A stretch of 64,000 bases of DNA from Nonomuraea soli (GTDB lineage Bacteria; Actinomycetota; Actinomycetes; Streptosporangiales; Streptosporangiaceae). The stretch covers positions 60,400 to 124,399 of the forward strand of contig NZ_JACDUR010000013.1 in assembly GCF_013761175.1 (NCBI RefSeq), written 5' to 3'. The notes under the pieces were generated by a model that was not told the origin of the DNA, searched no databases, and was given only the letters and a program-made list of their open reading frames with translations. Numbering within the stretch: the first letter of the stretch is position 1; each line of letters opens with the position of its first letter. This document shows, in pieces, positions 1 to 7,866 of this stretch. The position numbers and the translations under genes are program-made.

Positions 1-525
1 GGGCGACGCATCTCGGGAAGGGGCTGGTTGACGTCCCAGCCGAGGAGGTCGATACCGGCTTGGCGGTAGTGGGCCTGCTTGTCGCGTTTGCGTCGCTCGT
101 AGGCTTCGCGGCCCGGCATGCCCCAGACTTCCACGTACTGCCAGGGGTCGGTGTCGGTCAGGACGAAGTCGGGGAAGACCTCGAAGTTGTTGTCGTAACG
201 CAGCGGTTTGACGAAGGCGCGGCCGGAGGCGATGAGCTGGTCGGCCATGCGCACCTCGTAGGAGGAGTCGGCGGGGATGTAGGCGCGGTTGGTCAGCATG
301 GCGGCCAGGTCGGCGATGATGAGGTTGCCCGCCGTGGTGCGTTCGACCACGCCGAGCACGATGGTGCGGCTGGTGGGCAGGCGCGAGGTGGACAGGGCGC
401 TGCGGTAGGAGCGGGTGGCGCGCTGCAGGAGCTCGGTGGACAGGTATAGCGGTTCGCGTAGGTGGCGAAGCAGGAGGCGCTGGCCGTACGGGGTGGGTTG
501 CCGGTCTTTGACCTCCGACGCCGGA
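1..525 (-). pseudogene. DUF1173-family protein, 5'-truncated (runs off window)
   Basis: Read on the minus strand, this frame encodes a protein with the blocks SGRAFVKPLRYDN, FPDFVLTDTDPWQYVEVWGM and GIDLLGWDVNQPLP. These match the C-terminal half of DUF1173, a family of unknown function common in actinobacterial plasmids and islands. Its end lies beyond base 1. Upstream, recognisable sequence stops at about 520, and the frame closes at a TAG near 573 with no ATG or GTG. The N-terminal part of the family is therefore missing. The break coincides with the start of an HTH gene on the opposite strand, which suggests a recombination junction near 500-540. The family call is from remembered motifs. 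Confidence 0.6.
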
Positions 526-750
526 GATCTCGCCGCGTTGCTCGGGATCAAGCGAGCCAGCGTGCATCGCTACCACGTTCGCGGCGACATCCCCGCGGCC
601 GACGAGCGGGTCGGCAGAACGCCGTTGTGGAGTAAAGCCCTGATCGACACTTGGCTGCCAACCCGGCGCGGGCATGGCTGGCGGGCGGAAGACTCCCCGA
701 ACGAGGCGCACGATGACCTCCCGGGGACCTCATCTCATCCCAGTGGATAA
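493..750 (+). CDS. Small HTH DNA-binding protein (AlpA/excisionase-like)
   Basis: About 85 residues. The block DLAALLGIKRASVHRYHVRG followed by a short wing and LWSKALIDTWLP is the usual shape of an AlpA- or MerR-type HTH found in excisionases and small element regulators. The start is uncertain: GTG at 493 or TTG at 508 are possible, neither with a good RBS, and the 5' end lies at the junction with the truncated DUF1173 frame. The protein may therefore itself be cut at its N-terminus. It sits just upstream of a site-specific recombinase operon, and its last codons overlap the first arm of the candidate recombination site at 741-766. Confidence 0.4.
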   Translation: MGCRSLTSDAGDLAALLGIKRASVHRYHVRGDIPAADERVGRTPLWSKALIDTWLPTRRGHGWRAEDSPNEAHDDLPGTSSHPSG

Positions 751-839
751 CTGACATTATCCGCTGAGAGAGGATAAGATCTCAGCGAATAATGGCGTCG
801 CCTCGAGGCCGGAAACCTGGGCGAATCTCAGCGGATAAT
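741..839. promoter_or_regulatory. Candidate tyrosine-recombinase core site plus accessory arms
   Basis: An inverted repeat with 10-bp arms, CAGTGGATAA (741-750) and TTATCCGCTG (757-766), is separated by a 6-bp spacer CTGACA. This is the geometry of a tyrosine-recombinase crossover site. Two more copies of the arm lie downstream in direct orientation: CAGCGAATAA (783-792) and CAGCGGATAA (829-838). The last one ends against the RBS of the coiled-coil gene at 856. The arms could be recombinase sites, operators for the coiled-coil or HTH protein, or both. Confidence 0.5.
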
Positions 840-855
840 AAGGAGTGGGTTCTCG

Positions 856-1338
856 ATGACGGATCCACGCTCGCGCCGGACCGGACGGCCGGAGGTTGAC
901 GCGCTCCTCGATCGGGCTGACGCCGAGCATGAAGCGGTCGCAGAGCTGGCGACCGTGAACCAGGCCGAGGGGATCGTCTCCCGGGCCCGGCACGCCGATC
1001 TCGCCCTCGCGCATCAGGAACTGCTCGAGCGGAACCGGCGGGCGGAGGCCGAACTCGAGGCAGCCACAGCGGCCGGCGATCCCGACCGCGTCGCGGCCGC
1101 GCGCCTGGCCCGGGACGCGGCCTGGGCCACTTTCGATCGCTTCGGCCGGGACCTGCTCCGCGAGTCGGCTCAACTGCTGACGGCCGACCTGGAGCGGCAG
1201 GACGCCTTGCTGTCTCGGGTTCGCACGGCCTGGAGCGCTGAGGACGCTGCGCATGAGGCGCTCGCTCGCAGCCCGGGCGCGAGCGAGAACAGTGAGGGCA
1301 GCGAGGGCAGCGAGGGCTATGACGAGGGGCAGGGGTGA
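856..1338 (+). CDS. Coiled-coil protein, partner of the adjacent recombinase
   Basis: 160 residues with an AAGGAG RBS ending 11 bases before the ATG. Residues about 10-130 are rich in Ala, Glu, Arg and Leu with heptad-like spacing and no hydrophobic membrane segment, so a long coiled coil is likely. The tail is a Ser/Glu/Gly repeat (SEGSEGSEG). The last codon overlaps the GTG start of the recombinase gene (GTGA), so translation of the two is coupled. By analogy with the coiled-coil TnpT/KfrA-like partners of TnpS-type recombinases, it may be an accessory DNA-binding factor. That function is inference; no DNA-binding domain is evident. Confidence 0.6.
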   Translation: MTDPRSRRTGRPEVDALLDRADAEHEAVAELATVNQAEGIVSRARHADLALAHQELLERNRRAEAELEAATAAGDPDRVAAARLARDAAWATFDRFGRDLLRESAQLLTADLERQDALLSRVRTAWSAEDAAHEALARSPGASENSEGSEGSEGYDEGQG

Positions 1339-2297
1339 ACGAGGTCATGTCCGAGGGAGTGGTCCTCCAGCTGCGCCCGAGCGGGGAGGTGATGGCGGCC
1401 GCGGCGGCCGCGCTGTCCGCCGCCAAGCGTCACCTGGAGCGGAGCAAGCTGTCGGCCAATACCGTCAAGGCCTACCGGCGGCAGATCGCGGCCTACGCGG
1501 GGTGGCTTGGCGAGCACGCCGGCGAGCACGAGGACGCCTTCGTCGACGTGCATGGCGCCGAGGCGGCGGCCACCGCCTGGCGGCGTAGCCTGCTCGAACG
1601 GCGGGTCGCACCGAGCACGATCAACCAGGCGATCGCCGCGGTGACGCTCCTCTACGCCGAGGCCGGGTTGCGCATCGAGGTGAAGAAGGCGCGGATCCCC
1701 AAGCCGGGTGAGCCGGATGCGCTGACGCGGGCCGAGCAGAGCCGGGTGGAGCGGTCAGCGGCACGGCGGGGCGCACGTGATCGGGCGGTGGTGTCCACGC
1801 TGCTGTATGCGGGGGCGCGGGTGGAGGAGTGTGCCCGGCTGGAGGTGAGCGATGTGCCGCTGACCGCCCGCACCGGAGAGGTGCGGCTGCTGGGCAAGGG
1901 CGATCAGGTGCGGTGGGTGCCGCTGCCGGCGATCGCCCGCACGCACCTGGGCGCGTGGCTGGATGAGCGCGGCGCCCGGCTGGCCAGGAACCCGTCGATG
2001 GCCGAGCGGTGGCAGGCCGGCCGCGAGTCCGGGCCGGTGTGGCTGGGACAGCGCGGGCCGCTGAGCGTCTCGGGCATCACCCAGGTGGTCCTGGCCGTGG
2101 GCGAGGACGCCGGCCTGCCGGGCCTGCGTCCGCACCAGCTGCGGCACACCTACGCCACCCGGCTTCGGGAAGGGGGCGCCGACGTGGCGCAGATCAAGGA
2201 GTTGATGGGGCACGCCTCGCTCGACACTACGGCGCGCTACTTCCGTGCGGGCCGGGCTGAGGTCGCCGCGGCGGTGGAGCGGGTCTTCGAGCCGTGA
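1335..2297 (+). CDS. Tyrosine recombinase (XerC/D-like integrase)
   Basis: 320 residues, GTG start overlapping the previous stop. An N-terminal SAM-like core-binding domain (about 25-115) precedes the catalytic domain. Catalytic residues are all present: Arg162 (GARVEE), Lys188 (GKG), His267-x-x-Arg270 (HQLRHTY), His293 (GHASLDTT) and nucleophile Tyr302. It should therefore be active in strand exchange, probably at the site at 741-766. The coupled coiled-coil gene upstream and the small Myb-like gene downstream form one operon with it. Confidence 0.9.
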   Translation: MNEVMSEGVVLQLRPSGEVMAAAAAALSAAKRHLERSKLSANTVKAYRRQIAAYAGWLGEHAGEHEDAFVDVHGAEAAATAWRRSLLERRVAPSTINQAIAAVTLLYAEAGLRIEVKKARIPKPGEPDALTRAEQSRVERSAARRGARDRAVVSTLLYAGARVEECARLEVSDVPLTARTGEVRLLGKGDQVRWVPLPAIARTHLGAWLDERGARLARNPSMAERWQAGRESGPVWLGQRGPLSVSGITQVVLAVGEDAGLPGLRPHQLRHTYATRLREGGADVAQIKELMGHASLDTTARYFRAGRAEVAAAVERVFEP

Positions 2298-2344
2298 GGC
2301 GCCTCGTTCGGGAGCACACCTCTATATAAGGAGAAGGATTCGCG

Positions 2345-2893
2345 ATGTCAGTCACCAAGCCTGAGCTGGCCACCGAGCTCGCCACCAAGCTCACCGTCTC
2401 CGCACCTGCCTCCGCTTCCACCGCTGGGCCCACCTTGGGGTCTGCCCCTGGGCCTGGCGCGCCCGAGCGCGCGGCTGAGGTGAGCGTGCGGGTGACGCAT
2501 GGGTCCGGTACGTACACGCTGACGGTGACCGGGACCGATGGTCGCCAGCGGGTGGAGGTCGTCGGCGTCGACGAGCACGGCCAGGTGGTGGCCGAGCTGG
2601 AAGGCGTGATGAGCGGTGATCTGTCGGTGCTGGCTCAGCTGTTCGCTGCCGGTGCCGCCGCCATCCCGCCCGCCCAGCGGCCGCCGGTGACGCTGGAGCA
2701 GCGTCGGGCCCGGCACGCCAACTCACACCGGCCGTGGATGCCGGAGGATGACGCGCTGCTGCTGCGGCTGGCCAAGGAGCCGGGTGCGAACATCCGGGAC
2801 CTGATGACCAGGTTCGGCCGTAGCCGGGAGGCGATCGTCAAGCGGCTGGAGCGGTTGGGCTTCGATCCGAAGAGTCTGCCTTCGCGGGCGTGA
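2345..2893 (+). CDS. Hypothetical protein with C-terminal Myb/HTH-like domain
   Basis: 182 residues with a strong AAGGAGAAGGA RBS. Residues 1-40 are Ala/Thr/Pro-rich and probably disordered. The middle (about 45-95) reads like a small beta domain (VRVTHGSGTYTLTVTG). The C-terminus from RPWMPEDDALLLRLAKEPG through FGRSREAIVKRLERLGF resembles a SANT/Myb-like or sigma-region-4-like three-helix DNA-binding fold. It follows the recombinase by 47 bases on the same strand and may regulate that cassette. I do not recognise the family. Confidence 0.55.
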   Translation: MSVTKPELATELATKLTVSAPASASTAGPTLGSAPGPGAPERAAEVSVRVTHGSGTYTLTVTGTDGRQRVEVVGVDEHGQVVAELEGVMSGDLSVLAQLFAAGAAAIPPAQRPPVTLEQRRARHANSHRPWMPEDDALLLRLAKEPGANIRDLMTRFGRSREAIVKRLERLGFDPKSLPSRA

Positions 2894-3152
2894 GGTAGCC
2901 GGTTGCTCGAGCACGGGGAGACGTCCGTTTTCGAGGTGGGTCTGGATGAGTGGATGGCTGTCGGAGGGGTCAGCGATCGCGCCCCAGGTCCGGGTCGGCG
3001 CTCCGCTCTTTGGACGTGAGAGCGGAGCGCCGCCCCGCCAGCCACACCGGAATCCTCGCCGATGCCCTTTCCATGCGTGTGGCACCCGTGGGTGGAGCGG
3101 GGAGTACAGAACGTCTACGACACGACTCGACGACGGATGCGGGTGGGGCGGG

Positions 3153-5537
3153 ATGCGGCGGGCGCTGAGGAATCCCTGGGTGCTGGGTGCGGCCTGCAGT
3201 GTCGGTGCCGGTGTCGTGCCACTGCTGGTCCCAGGCTCGTGGCCGTTTGGCTGGCGGGCGCTGATCGCCGCAGTGGTCGCAGGTCTGGCAGGCGCCGCCG
3301 GTTCCTATTTCGGTGTGGTGTTGACCCGGCAGGACCAGCGCGCCGCTGCCCGCCAGGCAGTGCAGGCTCTGCTGGACCCCCTCGTACCTCCGATCCCGCA
3401 GCAACCGCACGACGCCGAGCCGAGTGTGCTGGAACTGCTGACTCCGCACTGGTGCCCGACAGGCTTTTGGGGTCGTCAAGCCGAGCAGAAACAGTGGCAC
3501 GCCTGGTGCACCGACACCGGCACCGGCACCGGCGGCAAGAAGGGCACGGCGGGCGGGGCGGCATCGAGGCTGATGATGGTGGACGGGCCCGCAGGATGCG
3601 GTAAGACGCGCTTTGCTCTGCGAATGGCCCGTGACATGGAGCCCGAGTGGACGGTGGGCTGGCTGAAGCGGGGCACCGGCGCGGCGCTGGTCGAGGCTGC
3701 GGCGGCGGCTTCGCGGATGCGTGTGCTGGCCCTGGTCGACGACGCTGACACCCACGCCGATCTGGGCGCGTTGCTGGCCGCCTTATCCGGATACTCCGGG
3801 ACGGTTGCGTTGCGGGTGGTGCTGATCACCCGGCACGGCGACACCCTGGAGGATGCGCTGGCCGGTCGGCTTTCGGAGCGGGATAGCGTACTGGTCACGG
3901 TCCTGCTGAAGGCAGCGGCCCGGCTGAGATTGCAGCCGCTCGGCGGGAGCGGGGACGTCATCCGCTGGTATGGCGAAGCCGTCAGCGACTTCGCCCGCGC
4001 CATGCGCCACCCGGCGCCGCCGGTGTCGGACCGAGTGGCGCCCGTCCAGGCCGGTCAGACGATGGTCGAGATTCTGGCCCAAGCCATGCTCACCGTTTTA
4101 GAACCCGCTGCCTCCAGCCCGAGCCCGAAACCGCTGAACCAGGTCGCCAAAGTGCTGTTCGAGCACGAAGCCCGCTGGTGGCGCACCAGCGCCGCCCTTG
4201 GGCGCTGGGCTCTCGGCCCGGTCGACCAGGTGCTGCTGGAAAGGGTGCTTGTGGTTCTGGTTCTGTTGGCTCCCGCCGACGAGACCGCCGGGGCTGCGGC
4301 GCTTCGGCGCATCCCCGATCTCGATGGCACTCCCCAAGCGCAGGTGCTCAGGCTGCTGCGCTGGGCCAACGCTCTCTATCCGCGCGGATTGGGACTGCAC
4401 CTCGGACCAGATCTGCTGGCAGATTGGTTCATCACCACCCGCCTCACGCGGCTCGACGACGGCGAGTTCGCCCGGAGGCTGCTCGTCGGTTTGGCGGGTG
4501 AACAGGCTGGTCGTGTGTTGACTCTCCTGGCCCGCGCCGGCGAACACTACCCAGCCGCCCACGTCCTTTTCGAGCAACTTCTGGACGGCGACCCGATTCT
4601 CCTGGCTCACCACGCCATCTACGCCGCCCTGACCACCGAGCACCGCCGAAAGCTGGATGAGACCACGGCCGCGATCCTGGCCCGCACCGCCCTTGACATC
4701 GAGACCATCACCTACCTCCTGCAGATCGTCCCGACGCATGCCCTGCCCGTCTGCGCACTGGCCCTGACGCTCCAGCATCTCCGCCACGAGCGCGCCACCG
4801 GCCACCCGCAGGATGTCGCCATCGCCCTGGAGAGCCTCGGGATCGCGCACCGTTGGCTGGGCCACGATCGCGAGGCCCTGGCTGTGACGCAGGAAGCGGT
4901 GAAGCTCTGGCGGGATCTGGCCGCCAACAACCCCGCCCACCAACCCGACCTCGCCGCCACCCTGGGCAACCTCGGGATCGCGCACGATCGGCTGGGCCAG
5001 TATCGCGAGGCGCAGGGTGCGGCCCAGGAAGCGGTGAATCTCTTTCGGGATCTGGCCGCCGACAACCCAGCCCACCAACCCGGCCTCGCCGCCACCCTGG
5101 ACCGCCTCGGGACCGCGCACCGTCGGCTGGGCCACGATCGCGAGGCCCTAGCTGCGGCCCAGGAAGCGGTGAATCTCTGGCGGGACCTGGCCGCCAACAA
5201 CCCCGCCCACCAACCCGGCCTCGCCACCACCCTGGGCAACCTCGGGACCGCGCACGATCGGCTGGGCCACGATCGCGAGGCCCTGGCTGCGACCCAGGAA
5301 GCGGTGAATCTCTGGCGGGACCTGGCCGCCAACAACCCCGCCCACCAACCCGACCTCGCCACCACCCTGGGCAACCTCGGGAGCACGCACCATCGGCTGG
5401 GCCAGCGTTCTGAAGGCATAGCCGTCTGGCGGAAGTCCGTGGCGATCTGGCGTGAGCTGGCGGAGCGGTTGCCTGATCAGTATCGCCAGCGCTACATCGA
5501 CGCACGCGCTGTCTTGCGTCGGCTGGAGGGTGACTAG
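3153..5537 (+). CDS. STAND-like NTPase with N-terminal TM hairpin and TPR repeats
   Basis: 794 residues from the ATG at 3153. An in-frame upstream ATG at 2946 would add 69 low-complexity residues, and the later start has a GGTGGGG RBS-like stretch. Two hydrophobic segments (about 12-28 and 36-57) should anchor it in the membrane. A P-loop GPAGCGKT (145-152) and Walker B LALVDDAD (192-199), with a strand VVLITR soon after, define the NTPase. A helical middle region leads to about five TPR units of 45 residues (about 560-770) that are nearly identical to one another. The order P-loop NTPase, helical region, C-terminal superstructure repeats is that of STAND ATPases, which sense a ligand through the repeats. 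Many bacterial members act in phage defence, but no fused effector domain is visible here. A hairpin terminator follows. Confidence 0.75.
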   Translation: MRRALRNPWVLGAACSVGAGVVPLLVPGSWPFGWRALIAAVVAGLAGAAGSYFGVVLTRQDQRAAARQAVQALLDPLVPPIPQQPHDAEPSVLELLTPHWCPTGFWGRQAEQKQWHAWCTDTGTGTGGKKGTAGGAASRLMMVDGPAGCGKTRFALRMARDMEPEWTVGWLKRGTGAALVEAAAAASRMRVLALVDDADTHADLGALLAALSGYSGTVALRVVLITRHGDTLEDALAGRLSERDSVLVTVLLKAAARLRLQPLGGSGDVIRWYGEAVSDFARAMRHPAPPVSDRVAPVQAGQTMVEILAQAMLTVLEPAASSPSPKPLNQVAKVLFEHEARWWRTSAALGRWALGPVDQVLLERVLVVLVLLAPADETAGAAALRRIPDLDGTPQAQVLRLLRWANALYPRGLGLHLGPDLLADWFITTRLTRLDDGEFARRLLVGLAGEQAGRVLTLLARAGEHYPAAHVLFEQLLDGDPILLAHHAIYAALTTEHRRKLDETTAAILARTALDIETITYLLQIVPTHALPVCALALTLQHLRHERATGHPQDVAIALESLGIAHRWLGHDREALAVTQEAVKLWRDLAANNPAHQPDLAATLGNLGIAHDRLGQYREAQGAAQEAVNLFRDLAADNPAHQPGLAATLDRLGTAHRRLGHDREALAAAQEAVNLWRDLAANNPAHQPGLATTLGNLGTAHDRLGHDREALAATQEAVNLWRDLAANNPAHQPDLATTLGNLGSTHHRLGQRSEGIAVWRKSVAIWRELAERLPDQYRQRYIDARAVLRRLEGD
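4836..5510 (+). repeat. 135-bp tandem repeats encoding TPR units
   Basis: The phrase beginning CTCGGGA recurs at 4836, 4971, 5106, 5241 and 5376, exactly 135 bp apart. The units are nearly identical at DNA level, not just in protein. Each codes for a 45-residue TPR with REAL--QEAV-LWRDLAA and NPAHQPDLA blocks. Such DNA identity points to recent expansion or gene conversion, so copy number may vary between strains and may be mis-assembled. Confidence 0.9.
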
Positions 5538-5579
5538 CGCAGCCATGTCGATGGCGACTGATCCTCGATCCACAAACCT

Positions 5580-5617
5580 GTAGGGGGTGCGCCTTCAGTC
5601 GAAGGTGCACCCCCTAC
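5580..5617 (+). terminator. Hairpin terminator after the STAND gene
   Basis: A 17-bp stem (5580-5596 with 5601-5617, one G-T pair) closes an AGTC loop 43 bases after the STAND/TPR stop codon. There is no T-tract, as is usual for high-GC actinobacterial terminators. Confidence 0.7.
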
Positions 5618-5689
5618 GTGCGGTCATCTTGAGCTCGACGGGTGCGGCCGATGGCCTCACGCCGGGAACCCGGGCCTTCGACGGCAGGG

Positions 5690-5905
5690 TCAGCCGGTGC
5701 TCTTGGGCCGTGGCCGTCGATCGCCCGTGCGACTGTTGAGCACCGCGATCACGTCGCCGGTGCGGTAGGTCCGCCATCGGCCGCGCAGCTCGTGGGCGGC
5801 GCGCTGGTCAATGGCCTCGCGGTACTGGGTGATGCGCTTGCCATCGCCGCCGAGCAGTTTGGCGATCTCGCCGAGGGTGCGCATGTCATCAGGGTTGCCG
5901 GGCAC
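5690..5905 (-). CDS. Small HTH protein
   Basis: 71 residues from a GTG start; an internal ATG would give 64. The segment MRTLGEIAKLLGGDGKRITQ looks like an HTH, and the following WRTYRTGDVIAVLNSR resembles the winged tail of small excisionase-type proteins such as the 493-750 product. No clear RBS is seen. It is convergent with the STAND gene. Without homology search it remains a plausible small regulator. Confidence 0.4.
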   Translation of the reverse strand: MPGNPDDMRTLGEIAKLLGGDGKRITQYREAIDQRAAHELRGRWRTYRTGDVIAVLNSRTGDRRPRPKSTG

Positions 5906-5953
5906 GTCGTAGCGGGTCGGCTCGGCACGCGGCGATCACCGATGGAGGACCCC

Positions 5954-6316
5954 ATGCCCGATGAGATGCTCGTCGCCGAGATCTGGGGCCGGATGCCTTG
6001 CTCCTGGCGCGCGACCTGCCCACGGACCACAACGAGCTGAAGCTGCTCGAAAGCGTGGCGCCACCTCCCCTGCTCGGCCTACGTGACCTTGTCTTGCCGC
6101 GTCCGCTGGGTTCGGGAGCAGGAGGGGCGGCGCTTTCGCCACATGGGCCAGGGCTGGAATGGTCTGGCCGGTGACGAGGACCGGTTCCTGATGCTGGCGG
6201 CCATGCTCGACTCGTCGAGCGCGCCTCCCGCAGGGCGGGTGCTCACTGTTCGAGAGCGGTGGGACTTCGAGCGGGGCCTGCTCGGCGAGCGGCTGGGGTG
6301 TCGAGTCCTGGCCTGA
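5954..6316 (+). pseudogene. Possible broken reading frame, unknown function
   Basis: Three short stretches in different frames look protein-like: MPDEMLVAEIW from 5954 (GGAGG 10 bases upstream), then DALLLARDLPTDHNELKLLE, then a run from 6083 to 6316 containing CRVRWVREQEGRRFRH and WDFERGLLGERLGC. They could be one protein of about 120 residues broken by indels, or chance. No family is recognised. Confidence 0.3.
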
Positions 6317-6472
6317 CGCAGCACCGTGAGAGCACCGTGAGGCACTCGCATGCCTATGCCGTGCTCTGCAGGCCGTCGGCATGCAGTGCGGCGCCCTGCC
6401 CGTGGGGGTTTTCGGAGCGGGTTTTCTGCCGCTGTGGCGGCGAGGAGCAGCTCGCTTTCGCCTCTGTCAGAG

Positions 6473-6535
6473 GTGTACCGTTTCGGCACACCTGGTGTAC
6501 CGTTTCGGCACACCTGGTGTACCGTTTCGGTACAC
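6473..6535. promoter_or_regulatory. Three phased palindromic operators
   Basis: The palindrome GTGTACCGTTTCGGCACAC occurs at 6473-6491 and 6495-6513. A perfectly symmetric version, GTGTACCGTTTCGGTACAC, occurs at 6517-6535. They repeat every 22 bp, two helical turns apart, immediately upstream of the HTH gene at 6570. This is the layout of an autoregulatory operator or of iterons; the encoded HTH protein is the obvious candidate ligand. Confidence 0.75.
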
Positions 6536-6569
6536 GATGAGTGCGTTATACAGGAGACGGGAGCTGGTC

Positions 6570-7160
6570 ATGCGTATCACGAACTGGTCGGCCGATGGAG
6601 AGGCTCGCAGCTTCACGGTGGAGTACTCGGCGTCCTCAGATGATCCTTCTGGGCTGGTCAGCCGGTTGGCCGAGTCCGGGGATCTGGGGCGGGTGCTGCG
6701 CGAGCTCGGGCATGGCCATCTGGCTGGTCACGTGCCCGGTTCGGCGGAGGAGTTCCGCCGGGTGTTCTCGACGCTGGGGCCGGTCGTTGAAGCGCTGGAC
6801 GCACGGCGGAGGGTGCTGATGACGGCTGCGCGGCACGGCGATCCGGGAGAGTTTTCCTGGCGCGGCCTGGCGGCGGACGTGGCGCTCGCGCCGACCACGG
6901 TCAAGCGGTGGGTGCGCGCCCAGGAGGAGGGCCTGCAGGTGGGCGAGAACGAGGCGCTGGTGCTGCTGACCATGGGCGATGAGGCGCTGGTGGTGACGGC
7001 GCGGCATTCGGTTCAGGAGCCGTTGCGGATGCCTGCGGCTCGGATCGCTCAGCAGGCGGGCCTGCCGGTGGGCGAGTTGGCGGGTCGCCGGTTCCGGGTG
7101 GGCACGGTGTCGGACGCCACGGTGGACGGGTTCGAGCTGCTGGATGATCCTCGCGCCTGA
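6570..7160 (+). CDS. Hypothetical HTH protein, probable binder of the upstream palindromes
   Basis: 196 residues from the ATG at 6570 with GGAG upstream; an in-frame ATG at 6537 touches the last operator and would add 11 residues. A likely HTH lies at about 93-120 (FSWRGLAADVALAPTTVKRW). The N-terminal third has no recognisable domain; the C-terminus (about 125-196) may be a beta-rich domain. It is monocistronic, and the gene at 7214 is convergent. The position directly behind three identical palindromes suggests a repressor or a plasmid copy/partition-type protein. That role is inference. Confidence 0.55.
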   Translation: MRITNWSADGEARSFTVEYSASSDDPSGLVSRLAESGDLGRVLRELGHGHLAGHVPGSAEEFRRVFSTLGPVVEALDARRRVLMTAARHGDPGEFSWRGLAADVALAPTTVKRWVRAQEEGLQVGENEALVLLTMGDEALVVTARHSVQEPLRMPAARIAQQAGLPVGELAGRRFRVGTVSDATVDGFELLDDPRA

Positions 7161-7213
7161 TGCGCGGAGCCCGGTGGTGGAGGTGAGCCGGTCTGCGGCC
7201 GGGGCCTGTGGTT

Positions 7214-7648
7214 CTACTCGGCTGGGGATGCGGCCTGCTTGCGGGGGCGGCCGCCGCCGACGCCTTTGCCTGGCCGGGCTGCGATCTGGCTGGCGAGCTT
7301 CGCGCGGGTGAGATGGTGGACGCCGCAGACCTGGATCCAGCCGGTGAGGCGACCATCGGCCCGGTCCTTGCGGACGGTCACGTATTGGACGGCGAGGATT
7401 TCGGCGATGTCGAGGTCGTCCAGGAGGTCGTCGGGGTGCGGCGGTCTGCTGGGCAGGGGCGGGATGGCGCGGTGGTCTCGGGCGGCTTCCACCTGGCGCT
7501 GGTCGTAGAGGGGCTTGCGGCGGCCCGGGTTGAGCGGGGTGAGTTCGAACCGGGTGGCGCCTCCGGTGTTGTGCCAGCTCTTGTAGGAGATGCCGAGGAT
7601 CTGGCATGCGGCCTGGGCATCTACGGCATGCGTGTCGCGAGGGATCAT
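7214..7648 (-). CDS. Double-HTH protein with AT-hook-like tail
   Basis: 144 residues from the ATG at 7648, preceded by GGGGAGAG. The sequence shows two AlpA/excisionase-like HTH units: VDAQAACQILGISYKSWHN with YDQRQVEAAR, then DIAEILAVQYVTVRKDRADG with HLTRAKLASQIA. It ends in a basic GGGRPRK motif like an AT-hook. It is probably a DNA-binding regulator or nucleoid-type protein of the element. Its promoter faces that of the 7867 gene, with matching -10 boxes. Confidence 0.65.
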   Translation of the reverse strand: MIPRDTHAVDAQAACQILGISYKSWHNTGGATRFELTPLNPGRRKPLYDQRQVEAARDHRAIPPLPSRPPHPDDLLDDLDIAEILAVQYVTVRKDRADGRLTGWIQVCGVHHLTRAKLASQIAARPGKGVGGGRPRKQAASPAE

Positions 7649-7716
7649 GGGCTCTCCCCGTGGCGTGATGGTCGGGCGGTGTGCGGTGTCGCATGACGGA
7701 CCTTGCACACCATAGG

Positions 7717-7799
7717 AACTATACCACACTTTAACCCTGTCTCGACGTGGGCAAGCGTGAACTTCGCGCACCCCGTTGGGGTAGAACTGTGGTATAGTT
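7717..7799. promoter_or_regulatory. Divergent promoter pair with identical extended -10 boxes
   Basis: The 12-mer TGTGGTATAGTT occurs on the plus strand at 7788-7799 and, inverted, at 7717-7728. Each contains TATAGT, a good -10 box. The plus copy points toward the gene at 7867 and the minus copy toward the gene starting at 7648. No clear -35 boxes are seen, so the shared GTGG may be an extended -10 or a half-site for a regulator acting on both genes. Confidence 0.55.
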
Positions 7800-7866
7800 T
7801 TCTTGTTGGGGGAGATTCGGAAGCTCCCGGCGCTCGCAGGTTGACAACTCCAGAGAGGGACGTCCC

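Noticed and set aside
4708..5610. Minus-strand Arg/Pro/Gly-rich repetitive frames
   Set aside because: They are the reverse of the TPR-coding repeats; the TPR reading is clearly the real one.
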